A DNA stretch of 64,000 bases from Cyanomargarita calcarea GSE-NOS-MK-12-04C (GTDB lineage: Bacteria > Cyanobacteriota > Cyanobacteriia > Cyanobacteriales > Nostocaceae): positions 62,001 to 126,000 of the forward strand of contig JAHHGZ010000017.1 of assembly GCA_019359595.1 (NCBI GenBank), in the 5' to 3' direction. This document shows positions 54,657-64,000 of the stretch, one piece after another (position 1 is the first letter of the stretch; the number at the start of each line of letters is the position of its first letter). A program made the position numbers and the translations under genes. The notes beneath the pieces are model-generated. The model was not told the DNA's origin. It saw only the letters and a program-made list of their open reading frames with translations, and searched no databases.

Positions 54657-55761
54657 TCCTTGAATAAAATTGCCTCAACAGATACGAATTCTGTTATTTT
54701 TAGTCGATATTGGCAATACTCAAAATTTAGCACCAAAAAATCAATTTCTACATCCTTAATTTGGCAGGATACTCAAGTTTGACACCAAAAAAATCCCTTG
54801 GCATATCCTGAATTTGGCAGATGACAAAAATCACTGGTATAAGTATGTGTGTACTAGTCCCCGCCAATCAAGCAGCGATCGCCAAGAGCGAACGAAACGG
54901 GTTATAAAATTTTTGGGTGTCTTATGCCGTTGGTTAACGCATATCATTTTTTTATTGGTGGGTTGCTACTTGAAGTTTATATTTTTTCATATACATTTTT
55001 ATTATCGACTTCTTAACTCTCATTCATCTCAACACCAACCCGTTACGACTTCTGACGTCAAGCCAAAAATCGAGATTAAGTATTTTTTATACCGTCACGC
55101 AAGTGTTATTACTTAGGGATTGCGTTTTTTTTGTAAAAGTAGATGAAGCAACGAATATATGCTTTTCATTATGATAAGATGACATTTAACAAAGCATAAA
55201 TCCCAATTTAGCAGCAGTCAATGCTTGTGAATAATTAGGAACAAAAGCAAATTGCTCCTGAAAAAATTGGGTTGAAGTTAATTTCTCGGCGTTAAATAAA
55301 GTTGATGATTGATAGGTGTTCCAGATAAATGCAATCGTCAGGTAGTGCTTTACAGGTCAGTTTGTGTATTTCCTAAAGTGTTCAGTGTGGCAATTGCGAA
55401 TAACTTGGATTGCAAAAAAAACGACATTGCAAAAATTGAAGTATCTTTCCTTACCCTAGCCCTTTCTGAAAGACTGAGGGGGCTACAGTTTTAAGCCCTT
55501 TTCCTTAGTGATAGGGGTTTGGGATGAGTTTATTCATATTTAAGATCGGCAACGCCAAAAAATTCATAGGGTGGAACTAAAAAGTCTGCATTTACTACTA
55601 GATATTTAGTTGATTCATCTGAAATTGATAGGTTAACTCAAGACAATATTGAAAGTTAAGATAGGAGGATTTAAACTACAAACTTATCCTCACTATTCAC
55701 GTTCAAATTGTTTGGAAATGAAATTATCGGGAAGTTAATTATTACCTTACCAGGTTTTACC
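54657..55761. other. Gene-free region before the polysaccharide cluster, 1.1 kb
   Basis: Two 53-bp direct repeats lie at 54716-54821. Beyond these, only short frames without coding character are seen (for example 54814-55116). The AT-rich right part should contain the promoter of the WecB/TagA gene. Confidence 0.55.
54716..54821. repeat. Imperfect tandem duplication, two 53-bp units
   Basis: Unit 1 (54716-54768) and unit 2 (54769-54821) both begin ATACTCAA, contain CACCAAAAAA, and end ATCCT(T/G)AATTTGGCAG. They lie 60-165 bp upstream of the barrel-like gene start (minus strand), so they may duplicate a promoter or operator. Confidence 0.7.
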
Positions 55762-56514
55762 ATGAAGAAAGTTAAAATTCTGAACTTAGATATTGACAAT
55801 TTTTCTAAAGCAGAGTTTTTAGAGAAATTACAATCTGGTGTGGTGTTTACCCCGAATGTAGATCATCTGATGAAGCTCCGAAAAGACGCTGATTTTTTTA
55901 AAGCGTATAGTGTGAGCGATTATAAAATCTGTGATAGTCAACTGTTAGTTTATGCAGCTAAATTTTTAGGGACTCCAATTCAAGAAAAAATTTCAGGTTC
56001 TGACTTCTTCCCTGATTTCTACAATTATCATCAAAAAAATCCAGCCATCAACATTTTTTTGTTAGGTGCAGGTGATGGAGTCGCTCATCAAGCGCAAATT
56101 TATATCAATAACAAAGTCGGAAGAAATATAATTGTAGGTACATATTCTCCTCCTTTTGGATTTGAGAAAGATGAAACAGAATGCCTTCATATACTGAAAA
56201 GAATTCAAAGTTCAGGTGCTACAGTTGTGGTCGTAGGATTTGGTGCCCCTAAACAGGAAAAGTGGATACATAAGTATAAAGATAGTTTGCCACAGATAAA
56301 AATATTTATGGCATTGGGAGCAACTATTGATTTTGAAGCCGGAAAAGTCCAAAGAGCGCCAAAATGGATGAGCAAAATAGGTTTTGAATGGTTGTTCAGA
56401 CTATTATCCGAACCAAAAAGATTGTGGAAGAGATATTTAGTAGATGATATTCCTTTCTTATTATTAATCTTGAAGCAAAAACTGAAATTTAATGTAGTAA
56501 AAAAACACGATTAA
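55762..56514 (+). CDS. WecB/TagA/CpsF family glycosyltransferase
   Basis: A 250-residue GT26 enzyme that transfers a sugar (typically N-acetylmannosamine or a related residue) to a lipid-linked acceptor early in polysaccharide assembly. Motifs: FTPNVDHLMKLRKD (about 29-42), then CDSQLLVYAAK, then FLLGAGDGVAHQAQIYI and the signature VVVGFGAPKQEKWI. I chose ATG 55762 (MKKVKILNLDIDN) over the longer frame at 55708 because it fits the family start. A peripheral membrane location is likely. It is the first gene of the exopolysaccharide region. Confidence 0.88.
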   Translation: MKKVKILNLDIDNFSKAEFLEKLQSGVVFTPNVDHLMKLRKDADFFKAYSVSDYKICDSQLLVYAAKFLGTPIQEKISGSDFFPDFYNYHQKNPAINIFLLGAGDGVAHQAQIYINNKVGRNIIVGTYSPPFGFEKDETECLHILKRIQSSGATVVVVGFGAPKQEKWIHKYKDSLPQIKIFMALGATIDFEAGKVQRAPKWMSKIGFEWLFRLLSEPKRLWKRYLVDDIPFLLLILKQKLKFNVVKKHD

Positions 56515-56582
56515 TGGCAAAATGTGACAGATTGTGAGTCTTCTAACTGACGAAAAACTTTATGTGGGGGTACTTGATAAAT

Positions 56583-57710
56583 TTACCTATATATCAAATT
56601 AGCTAACTTTTGTAAATGAACTTGTCTGGATAACATTTCTGGTGTATTATCAAGTCCGACCTTATGTAATATTTCACTCCAGCGATATACCCAGTCATGC
56701 CTTAGCAATGAGTTAACAATATTATCCTTACGTATTCTCCTAAGGCGGTCAGGTTGTGCATCTAATTCAGTTAGAATATCAATTATATTAGCAGTATCAT
56801 AAGGAATAGAAATGACTGCATCTGACCAGTCAAAGTATTGAGTATAAGCATCACAAGCTGGAGGAGTTCCAACGATCACCGCTCCCCCAGCAGCACCTTC
56901 AAAAAAGCGAGAGCCTAACTCTTCTTGACCACCTGTTTGAGCGATTGTGTCGAACTTTGCTTTATTAGCTATAAAATAACGGCTGGACTTAATCAGATTG
57001 CTATACAAAATCCGATGTTCGGCATGATTAATCATTTGCATACCCTTAAGGGTGTCATACAAATATAAAAAATTTTCCCGTTCTACTCGCTCTAGTAAAG
57101 CTTTGTGTACTATTGGTGAACGACGACCCATATTATAAACATCAATATTTCGTCGTGGCTGAAATGGATATGGACAAAACTTCACGGCATCAATACCGTA
57201 AGATAAAAAGTAACAAGGACGTTTAACTAAATCGGCGATCGCATGAATGCTGTTAATTTGGGTCGAGAAAATACAATCAAAATCTTTTGCCATTTCTAAA
57301 TAAAGACTAGTTTTATATTCTTTTAATTCTTTTGCCCATATTTCGTCTATCCATAAAACAGCTTTATGGCAATTTTCTCGCCATTTCTTAATTGAATTTA
57401 TGCAGGGTATATCCCAAAAATATTGACAGATAAAAAATAATAAATCATATTTTTTCTCAAGAACTTGTTCTTGGCAATTCAGCCGAAAAAGCTTGCCTTT
57501 ACCTATACGTGTTCCCAAAAAATCTCTCCAATTTACATTTAGGTGATTAATTACACCAGAGGCAAAAACTGGTGAGAGTATATCCGCAGAATCAAAATTA
57601 CAAATGGCATCTTCAAATTCATAGTCAACAGAACGAAAAACGTCAGAATAACAACCACGCATTGATACTACTAAAATACGTGCATTGTTTGCGTTAATAG
57701 ACTTAATCAT
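56583..57710 (-). CDS. Glycosyltransferase, CgeB/group-1-like
   Basis: A 375-residue cytoplasmic protein with a GT-B-like arrangement. The N-terminal domain starts ARILVVSMRGCYSDVFRSVD. The C-terminal domain has GSRFFEGAAGGAVIVGTPPA (about residues 265-284) and an ISIPYDTANI block, as in CgeB-type and glycosyl-transferase-1_2 proteins. The typical E-x7-E is modified. It should add a sugar in the polysaccharide pathway; donor and acceptor are unknown. It belongs to the minus-strand half of the cluster. Confidence 0.72.
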   Translation of the reverse strand: MIKSINANNARILVVSMRGCYSDVFRSVDYEFEDAICNFDSADILSPVFASGVINHLNVNWRDFLGTRIGKGKLFRLNCQEQVLEKKYDLLFFICQYFWDIPCINSIKKWRENCHKAVLWIDEIWAKELKEYKTSLYLEMAKDFDCIFSTQINSIHAIADLVKRPCYFLSYGIDAVKFCPYPFQPRRNIDVYNMGRRSPIVHKALLERVERENFLYLYDTLKGMQMINHAEHRILYSNLIKSSRYFIANKAKFDTIAQTGGQEELGSRFFEGAAGGAVIVGTPPACDAYTQYFDWSDAVISIPYDTANIIDILTELDAQPDRLRRIRKDNIVNSLLRHDWVYRWSEILHKVGLDNTPEMLSRQVHLQKLANLIYR

Positions 57711-57874
57711 GTGAAAAAGCTAAATACAGCTTTGCGTAAAGTCGTAGCCTTTTTCAGTCCACAGATAAATCATAAAACGGGGACATCATCTAGAATTGGG
57801 TAATATGGATTATTGGTGTCTAATTAGGAGTAGACCAGAATCCCCCGTTTTTTGGTCGGGGGACACTATGAGCG

Positions 57875-59044
57875 CTACTGGAGTCGGTTCTCACGAACGC
57901 TCAAAAGCACTTTCTCAATACCATCAATCATTTTTTTGGGACTGAAGTTATCCAAAATATGCTTTCTACAACGTTGGCCAACTGAGGGTTCTTTCTCTCT
58001 CCAATCTTTGACTTGAATGAGAGCGTTCATTAGCTGCGTTTCATTACCCGGTTCAATCAGCCAATTCTCAAATGGCTTCAGAATTTCAGTAATTCCTCCA
58101 ATTCTGCTTCCGATTACAGGAGTTCCACTGGCTAGGGACTCAATCACAACTCTCGGGCAAGGGTCGGGCCAAATACTGGGGACAACAGTGACATCACTTG
58201 CTTGATAAAGAGTGGCTGTATTGGCTACATGTCCAAGGAAAGACACCTGCTTTTCTATTTCTAAATCCGTGGTTAGCTGTTCCAAAGAGCGCTTGTATTT
58301 CTCTCGTCCGGATTGTGAGTCTTCCTCCCCTTCTAACACAGGATTTCCTACGATGAACAGACGAGCTTGAATACCATTTTGGAGAACCAATGCAAAAGCT
58401 TTGAGCAGTACTTCTAAGCCCTTATCTCTATTGAGTCGTCCCACATACAGGATGAGTGTCTCGTTGGACGATATCCCTAACGAACTGCGCTCAACTAAAA
58501 AATTTTCTGAGGGCTTAAATTTTTCCGTATCAACACCGTTGTAAACAACATTGAATTTTTCCTCTGGCATTCCCAACTGTACCCAGCTATCTTTTGTCTG
58601 ATTTGACACTGCAATAAACTGGTCTACAGCAGCTAGGCCGGGACGCCACTTAAACTTGAACTCACATCCCGGTAGTTGGATGTAATGAATTAAAGGAATA
58701 CCTCTGAAAGCAGACAAAAGAGAACCGAAGAATACGGAGGAAAAGTCATTACAAAAGATTACCGAGTCCCGGCTAACTGGTATTTTCCTAATATCCCTAG
58801 TAATATCTCCCAGAAAGCCAATAATTTCAGGTAGTCTTTTTCTTTGTGGTACGTAGCGATTCACTTGAACCAAATGATCGCAAAAATGCTGGTATTGATT
58901 CAGTAAATCTCCTTCTCTTGTGTAAACTAAATTAATCTTGTGTCCTCGTTTGGCAAGATTATTACAAATTTCAACTAGATTAAGTTCTTGCCCACCACGC
59001 AAAGATGAAGGTTCATTTTCTAATGCAATAATTTGCATACTCAA
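57875..59044 (-). CDS. Glycosyltransferase family 4 (GT4)
   Basis: A 389-residue GT4 enzyme. The N-terminal part has SSLRGGQELNLVEICNNLAK (acceptor-side loop, about 13-32). The donor domain has LYVGRLNRDKGLEVLLKAF near 205-223, then ATLYQASDVTVVPSIWPDPC and the conserved Glu region RVVIESLASGTPVIGSRIGG near 310. These are the expected GT4 features. The sugar specificity is unknown. It is part of the exopolysaccharide cluster, in the same orientation as its neighbours. Confidence 0.9.
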   Translation of the reverse strand: MSMQIIALENEPSSLRGGQELNLVEICNNLAKRGHKINLVYTREGDLLNQYQHFCDHLVQVNRYVPQRKRLPEIIGFLGDITRDIRKIPVSRDSVIFCNDFSSVFFGSLLSAFRGIPLIHYIQLPGCEFKFKWRPGLAAVDQFIAVSNQTKDSWVQLGMPEEKFNVVYNGVDTEKFKPSENFLVERSSLGISSNETLILYVGRLNRDKGLEVLLKAFALVLQNGIQARLFIVGNPVLEGEEDSQSGREKYKRSLEQLTTDLEIEKQVSFLGHVANTATLYQASDVTVVPSIWPDPCPRVVIESLASGTPVIGSRIGGITEILKPFENWLIEPGNETQLMNALIQVKDWREKEPSVGQRCRKHILDNFSPKKMIDGIEKVLLSVRENRLQ

Positions 59045-59531
59045 ATACCAAAGTTAAAATAAATACTTTTTGTCTGCCAACAATAGCAGCCTTTATTTAA
59101 AATGTCTACGTCGATTTGCAGGTAAATTTAATCACATACGAAATTTATCTGCACTTTAGCGACTTTGGTCATGTCATGCACCGCATAATTACTTAGAAAT
59201 CTTCTTTCTATTGTATTTGCGTTAAGCGGGAGTGGCGTTGAGTGACTAACCTAATGCACTATTCAAGGGCAACGCAGCGAAACCCGAGAGCATCAGTTGA
59301 CCAATGCGGTTATCAACTAACAAATCCCAGACATTATCCCAATTACAAGACATGAATAAAGTTTATCTTATATGACCTACTCATCATTTTGAATCATTAC
59401 TACAACTGATTCAAGTTTTGTATCCTTCAAGCTGACTAAGCGATACCATCAAAGATGGTTGCCCAAGGCATCGCCCTAAAAGAAAAGCATCTAGGCAAGC
59501 TTGAAGAAACCGGGAATACCCAAGAAAATAT
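59045..59531. other. Intergenic region inside the polysaccharide cluster
   Basis: 487 bp without a supported gene. Only tiny frames and no distinct repeat. A short ATG frame at 59456-59535 is too small to support. Confidence 0.45.
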
Positions 59532-60569
59532 TTAGTACCTACCGACTTCATCCGCCACTTGGTCTAAGATTTTAGCCATAACTGCTCCTACGGCCTCACA
59601 GGAAAAGTTCTCTTGTGCATAGCGGTAAGCTGCTTGACCGAGACGGTTCCGTAAGGCTGGGTCGTTCCACAACATTTCAATTGCCTGTACTAAATGATCA
59701 ACCGATCCCGGTTCAACCAACAAACCGGTCTGACCATGCACAATATAATCTTCTGCTCCATAACAGTTGCTGGCAATAATTGCCCGACCCATAAGCATGG
59801 CTTCCACGATAGTAACTTGTCCGGCGGCGGTTACTTGGGGCTTTGGCATTAGAGGTACGATATTAATCCGCGCTTCTTGAGCTAAACGCAAACAATCTGC
59901 TTTGCCAATATCAAATGGTGTTTTCACTAATGGCGGAATGGTTAATCCTTCTAATGCCCGTCTGCCTGATGCAACTATTGTTGGTAAATTCAGTTTTTCT
60001 ACTGCCTGAAATAAGGTGGGGAAGTCGCGGTGAGATGAACCAAGTGCAGCGATGAAAGGATGTTCAGTATTCTCTTGGTAGGTTACAGGAATATCAAACT
60101 CATGAAAGGGGACAAATTCAAAACGCTCAATCGGAATTCCCAACCATTCATGATAAATCTCTCGCTCGCGCCGCGTATGAACAATAAAACGATCAATATC
60201 TTTAAGGCTAATTTGGGCTAAAGTTTGACGAATTCCAGTAGAACAAGTGCCAACGTTAAAAAGCCAAGAAACTATGGGGGGACGCTTGCCAGTGATGCGT
60301 CGTTGCATCCCCAAAACTGCCGGTAGCTGAGGGAAAATTGTGATTATTCCTCCATCTGTTGCCGCCAAGCTATCCATACCATGTTGCCAATGTATCAACC
60401 ACTCCTTAAATCCGGTTACTTTCGATTTGCGCTCGTGCCAGTTTTGTAAAGGCTGGGAACGCGGTATCCTCTCAAACTTGTGTCTCTCGCCAGGGATATA
60501 GGGTGTTAACCAAACCTCTTTTTCCTTGTTAGATTTATTGACAAACGGAGCAGCAACTGTCCAATGCAT
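59532..60569 (-). CDS. Glycosyltransferase family 4-like
   Basis: A 345-residue GT-B fold protein. The N-terminal domain has an unusual start (MHWTVAAPFVNKSNKEKEVW) and an IHWQHGMDSLAA segment. The C-terminal domain has QVTAAGQVTIVEAMLMGRAI and IVHGQTGLLVEPGSVDHLVQ, the donor-binding and loop elements of GT4 enzymes. The classic E-x7-E is reduced to the second Glu (TIVEAM). A glycosyl transfer role in the same polysaccharide is likely but unproved. Confidence 0.83.
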   Translation of the reverse strand: MHWTVAAPFVNKSNKEKEVWLTPYIPGERHKFERIPRSQPLQNWHERKSKVTGFKEWLIHWQHGMDSLAATDGGIITIFPQLPAVLGMQRRITGKRPPIVSWLFNVGTCSTGIRQTLAQISLKDIDRFIVHTRREREIYHEWLGIPIERFEFVPFHEFDIPVTYQENTEHPFIAALGSSHRDFPTLFQAVEKLNLPTIVASGRRALEGLTIPPLVKTPFDIGKADCLRLAQEARINIVPLMPKPQVTAAGQVTIVEAMLMGRAIIASNCYGAEDYIVHGQTGLLVEPGSVDHLVQAIEMLWNDPALRNRLGQAAYRYAQENFSCEAVGAVMAKILDQVADEVGRY

Positions 60570-60932
60570 AGGTTAATTCCATTTTTGATTTAACAAATAG
60601 CAAAAACTAATAAGATTTACTGTTCATCCCTTAATTTAAGTTTTAATTTTAAAGTATCATCGCGAACATATATGTGATTATGCGTACAACTTTACGGTAT
60701 GTTGTTACAAATTTTACCTATGCTTTAAATTTTAATCAATATTGAATATTGCCACGGCCAGATCCCCGATTTCGCGAGGTCGTAGCCATGTGGATTATCC
60801 CTCTTCTATTACTTTCGTCAAATAAAAATCACAAATTTTTATTTTTATGCGTTTTCATAAAAAAAGGATTATTGGGTTTCGCTGTCGCTCAACCTACAAC
60901 TATTTTTATTTTTCCAGATTAATAAAAGAGTA
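60570..60932. other. Intergenic region
   Basis: 363 bp, AT-rich. AGATCCCCGATTTCGCGAGG near 60768 resembles a decayed copy of the hairpin at 6787-6819, and GGGTTTCGCTGTCGCTCAAC near 60875 is a familiar dispersed sequence. No gene is seen. Confidence 0.4.
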
Positions 60933-62216
60933 TTATTCTTGTGCAAACGCACTTGTACGAATGAACATCTTTATTTGCTCGGACTCTAGAGCCATTGAGA
61001 AAATAGTAGAGACGTAGACGATCCAAAAAATACTATTACTCGCTAATAAAGTACTTTCACTGATATTGTAAATTAACAAATAGGTCAGATACATTAACGG
61101 CCACAGTCCTTCAGGTGTTGGCACTGCTCGCAACCAATTTACTCCTCTAACGTAGGTTGTGAGAAAACTTAAGATAAATACTCCCAATCCAGATATACCT
61201 AATTCCGATAATAAGTCCATAAAGCCATTGTGACCGTAAGGACATTCCCAACCAAGTACGCGCCACATATATGCAGATGTTTGGGCATCCCAACCTTGCC
61301 AGAAGGCGTTAAAGCCGTAGCCTCCCCAAGGACGTTGCGAAATTAACTCAAGCATGGCAGCCCAAATTTCCGTGCGTCCTGTGAGAGTTAAATCTCTACC
61401 CAATGCACCTGCGATCGCATCCAAATTATCTATAAATAATGTCGTCGCACTCCCAACTATCAGTACAAAAGCAATCATAAAAGGAATTAAAAAACTGTAC
61501 TGTCGTCGCCAAGCCCTGTATAAAGGCATAATCATCAATAACACCAAAGAAACAACTAGGGCTGTTTTTGAAGTTGAAAGTATGACTAAAACTATTGACA
61601 GAACATAGCCCGACCAAGTAAGCCATCTGTATTTTAAATCGCGCATCGGGTTGGCGATCGCTGTCAGCAAAAACACCATACTACTGAAAGCCATCAAGCG
61701 ACCTAAAAGATTTTTGTGCGGTATTACACCCCGCCAAGCACCTGCGTGAATACCTCCCTCCTGAGCGGTCATTTGTCCGTAGCTCGGCAAGAAAATTGCA
61801 AATACAAACGATAGAGCTATTACCAGACCTAAAGCGCAAGCCACTAATTGCAGTTGCTCTCGCAAACTGTAACGTACTGCGAGGTATACCCCAAATGTAG
61901 TCGTTCCCAACAGCAACATGCTCCGGCGTGGCGTAATATCCGGCAACTGCGTCCATAATATGGATGCCACAGCAATTCCTACCAACAGCCAGATGAAGAA
62001 ATCTTTCTGTGCAACATACACAAAACTCTTCCAATTGAACGCCACTAGTACAATAGTAACCGTATAAATACTTGTAAACAAAATTGGACTAATGGGGTCT
62101 GCGGCAGTACCAGAAGGATCGTTACCACTTAAAAGCACAGGTATCAGTGCCGTTGTCGAAAGAAAAAGACCTAACACAACAAATATCTTTTCGGCTAGCA
62201 GAGGAACTTTTGGCAT
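60933..62216 (-). CDS. O-antigen ligase/polymerase (Wzy_C) family membrane protein
   Basis: A 427-residue polytopic membrane protein with about ten hydrophobic segments and a long periplasmic loop. Hallmarks of the Wzy_C family: LTGRTEIWAAMLELISQRPW followed by GGYGFNAFW (about residues 275-305), then YGHNGFMDLLSELGISGLG near 330. These proteins polymerise or ligate lipid-linked repeat units on the outer face of the plasma membrane. Next to the Wzz/GumC-type gene it fits a Wzx/Wzy-type exopolysaccharide system, although no flippase gene is inside the window. Confidence 0.88.
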   Translation of the reverse strand: MPKVPLLAEKIFVVLGLFLSTTALIPVLLSGNDPSGTAADPISPILFTSIYTVTIVLVAFNWKSFVYVAQKDFFIWLLVGIAVASILWTQLPDITPRRSMLLLGTTTFGVYLAVRYSLREQLQLVACALGLVIALSFVFAIFLPSYGQMTAQEGGIHAGAWRGVIPHKNLLGRLMAFSSMVFLLTAIANPMRDLKYRWLTWSGYVLSIVLVILSTSKTALVVSLVLLMIMPLYRAWRRQYSFLIPFMIAFVLIVGSATTLFIDNLDAIAGALGRDLTLTGRTEIWAAMLELISQRPWGGYGFNAFWQGWDAQTSAYMWRVLGWECPYGHNGFMDLLSELGISGLGVFILSFLTTYVRGVNWLRAVPTPEGLWPLMYLTYLLIYNISESTLLASNSIFWIVYVSTIFSMALESEQIKMFIRTSAFAQE

Positions 62217-62560
62217 AAGAAAATCGTGGATTTATTGAGACTTCCTGGTGGTTCATACACGGGGATTCTAACTTTACCTAGTTTTGCCACAGTATTTACC
62301 CAAAAGTTTTGCTACATTTCTGTGGTTCGGAAGTAATATATAAGTCTAGGTGCAAGCTACTGATAGTCAAACGAGGGCACAGAGTATAGAATACGTCTTT
62401 GTAAGTTAATTGGCTATACTATCTTTACTAAGCCGATTATTATACAGTAATAAATGCCAAAACACCTCTTGGTCCAGACCTTACTATACTGTCTGCCCCG
62501 GTTGACAACAGATTAATTTCACATAAATTACACACAAAACGGTATATTTAACACTTTTGC
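62217..62560. other. Divergent promoter region
   Basis: 344 bp between the divergent Wzy-like and Wzz/GumC-like genes. It is AT-rich and must hold both promoters. A near-palindromic GGTATATT...TATACT pattern was not convincing. No gene is seen. Confidence 0.4.
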
Positions 62561-64000
62561 ATGGGTACAGAGATGCCAACAAAGGAATCCGGCTTGCAGC
62601 ACCAAAAAAACTCCGATCCATTGATTAGAGAACCGTACTGGTTTGCGAAAAAACCAGAAAGCGATGAAGAGAAAGGATCTTCCTTAGGTCACATTTTTGG
62701 AGTTTTCCGTCGCAGGATGGCTGTAATCGTGTTTGTAGCCCTGCTTGCGGCTGCCGGAAGTGCAGCAATGAGTGCAACTCGTACATCTAAGTATGAGGGT
62801 AGATTTCAGATGTTAGTTGAACCGTTAAAAACTTCTGACAGTGAATTGCTCAAGCTGCTATCTGAAACCTTGAAGCAAAATGTCAACGACCTGACCAGAC
62901 AAGCTACTACTACTTTAGATTATCAGGCTTTGCTGGAGGTCTTGAAGAGTCCAAAGCTGATGAATCCAATCATTCAGGAACTCCAAGCCAAATATCCAGA
63001 AATTAGCTACGACACACTAATTGGCAACGATCCGAAAGCATCAAGTGGGCAAGATGGTAGATTATATGTTAATCGCATTATCAAAGGCAAAGACGAATCT
63101 AGAGTTATTGAGGTTCGCTATCAAGACTCCAATCCCGATAAAATCCAGTTTGTACTAGATAAAGTTTCCCTAGGTTATCGAAAATACAGCATTGACCAAC
63201 AGCAGACGAATTTACGTCAAGGAATCAAATTTGTCGATCAACAGATTCCTAACTTGCGACTCAGGGTAAATTCATTCCAAGGGCAACTGCAAAGTTTTCA
63301 GCAGAAATACAATTTATTTAATCCGGAACTCCAAGGAGAACAACTGGTTAAAAGAGTTGATGAATTGCAAGCGACTCAGATAGAAACTCTCCAAAAACTC
63401 TCTGAAGCTAAATCACTCTACACTTCACTGCAAAATCAACTGGGAATGCAACAAAATGCCGCGATCGCCTCTTCAGCCTTAAGCGAATCACCTCAGTATC
63501 AACAAATACTGAACCGCATCCGCGAAGTCGAGGCAAAAATCGCCACCGAATCAGTACGTTGGACTGAGGAAAGTGAGGTAATGAGGTCTTTGCGGCAACA
63601 AAGAGCGCAATTGATACCGTTATTAAATCAAGAAGGACGATTGGCAGTCGGAAACAACATCGCACCCTCGGACGTTAACTCCCAAATTGGAGTTTATCAA
63701 AATTCAGTCCGGCGGAACTTGATCCAACAACTCGCCAATAGTGCAAACCAAGTTAAGTCCCTAGAAGCCAGCCTGCAAACTACAAATTCGGCCATAACTC
63801 AATTCAACCAACAAATTCAAATATATCCGGCGATCGCTCGTCAGTACACAAACCTGCAACGAGAACTGCAAGTATCTACCGATACACTCAACCAACTTTT
63901 ATCAAGACAAGAAGCACTGCGGGTAGATGCTGCTCAACAAGAAGTCCCTTGGGAGTTGATTATGCCTCCCACATTACCCCGTGACAAAACAGGTAAGCCG
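62561..64000 (+). CDS. Wzz/GumC-type polysaccharide co-polymerase (3' end outside the window)
   Basis: The first 480 codons of a chain-length-determinant family protein, open to the right edge. A cytoplasmic head is followed by a first membrane helix (about residues 48-68, MAVIVFVALLAAAGSAAMS) and a periplasmic domain with long coiled coils rich in Gln (about 225-460). The second membrane segment and any cytoplasmic tyrosine-kinase domain would lie beyond the window; the PWELIMPPTLPRDKTGKP end is the stretch just before the usual second helix. It controls polymer length together with the Wzy-type protein. ATG 62573 is an alternative start. Confidence 0.88.
   Translation, partial: MGTEMPTKESGLQHQKNSDPLIREPYWFAKKPESDEEKGSSLGHIFGVFRRRMAVIVFVALLAAAGSAAMSATRTSKYEGRFQMLVEPLKTSDSELLKLLSETLKQNVNDLTRQATTTLDYQALLEVLKSPKLMNPIIQELQAKYPEISYDTLIGNDPKASSGQDGRLYVNRIIKGKDESRVIEVRYQDSNPDKIQFVLDKVSLGYRKYSIDQQQTNLRQGIKFVDQQIPNLRLRVNSFQGQLQSFQQKYNLFNPELQGEQLVKRVDELQATQIETLQKLSEAKSLYTSLQNQLGMQQNAAIASSALSESPQYQQILNRIREVEAKIATESVRWTEESEVMRSLRQQRAQLIPLLNQEGRLAVGNNIAPSDVNSQIGVYQNSVRRNLIQQLANSANQVKSLEASLQTTNSAITQFNQQIQIYPAIARQYTNLQRELQVSTDTLNQLLSRQEALRVDAAQQEVPWELIMPPTLPRDKTGKP

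Noticed and set aside
54814-55116. A 100-residue ORF with a hydrophobic middle
   Set aside because: Begins within the 53-bp tandem repeat, has no ribosome-binding site and shows A/T-driven composition; no family resemblance.

Overview
The window is a piece of cyanobacterial chromosome, most likely from a filamentous heterocyst-forming (Nostocales-type) species. The evidence is a photosystem I subunit (psaD), the carotenoid pair crtP-crtB, the variable chain of ferredoxin-thioredoxin reductase (ftrV), several protein families restricted to cyanobacteria (DUF2605/DUF2973, DUF6887/DUF6888, DICT sensor kinases), many GCGATCGC (HIP1) sites, and heptanucleotide tandem arrays of the STRR kind known from heterocystous cyanobacteria.

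Layout. 1-5.9 kb: DUF2605/DUF2973 pair, a glycogen-debranching-like glucosidase, the DUF6888/DUF6887 pair and a GT4 glycosyltransferase. 5.9-7.6 kb: a gene-free AT-rich stretch. 7.6-11.7 kb: DICT-GAF histidine kinase, a long CCCCATA heptamer array, psaD, then a gene graveyard (trpE and AAA/nuclease remnants) and two small unknown ORFs. 12.0-18.9 kb: two very large adjacent minus-strand genes. One encodes a 1002-residue protein of no recognised family; the other encodes a 1208-residue protein with a full set of helicase-like motifs. A 130-bp MITE-like inverted repeat lies between them. This pair is the best candidate here for an undescribed (possibly defence) system. 19-25.9 kb: Uma2 nuclease-like protein, purS-purQ, a Zur/FurB-type regulator, nfeD-SPFH, a PP2C phosphatase with zinc ribbon and membrane anchor, ftrV. 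26.4-31.8 kb: YdcF-like protein, membrane protein, phosphotransferase/kinase fusion, rplY with a heptamer-array leader, purA. 31.8-34.2 kb: response-regulator debris, an adenosine-deaminase-family enzyme and a rhodanese gene interrupted by a 25-bp element. 34.4-40.5 kb: mutL, GH3 glycosidase, DUF4058 protein and three toxin-antitoxin loci, two of which have a decayed toxin and an intact antitoxin. 40.6-45.1 kb: a CHAT-nSTAND-TM-WD40 protein with 14 WD repeats. 45.6-54.7 kb: LysM-CAP protein, RlpA-like protein, PhzF-like isomerase, crtP-crtB, tRNA-Ser(GCU), an amino-acid-type ABC binding protein and a small outer-membrane-barrel-like protein. 55.8-64 kb: an exopolysaccharide cluster (WecB/TagA/CpsF enzyme, three glycosyltransferases, Wzy-type polymerase/ligase, and a Wzz/GumC-type protein that runs off the right edge).

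Housekeeping genes (purine synthesis, carotenoids, photosystem I, mismatch repair) are interleaved with accessory genes and with many small repeats: heptamer arrays, REP hairpins, MITE-like palindromes and a 25-bp small dispersed repeat. Several genes have visibly been broken by small repeats or small deletions. No insertion sequence with a transposase, prophage, CRISPR array or rRNA operon was seen.
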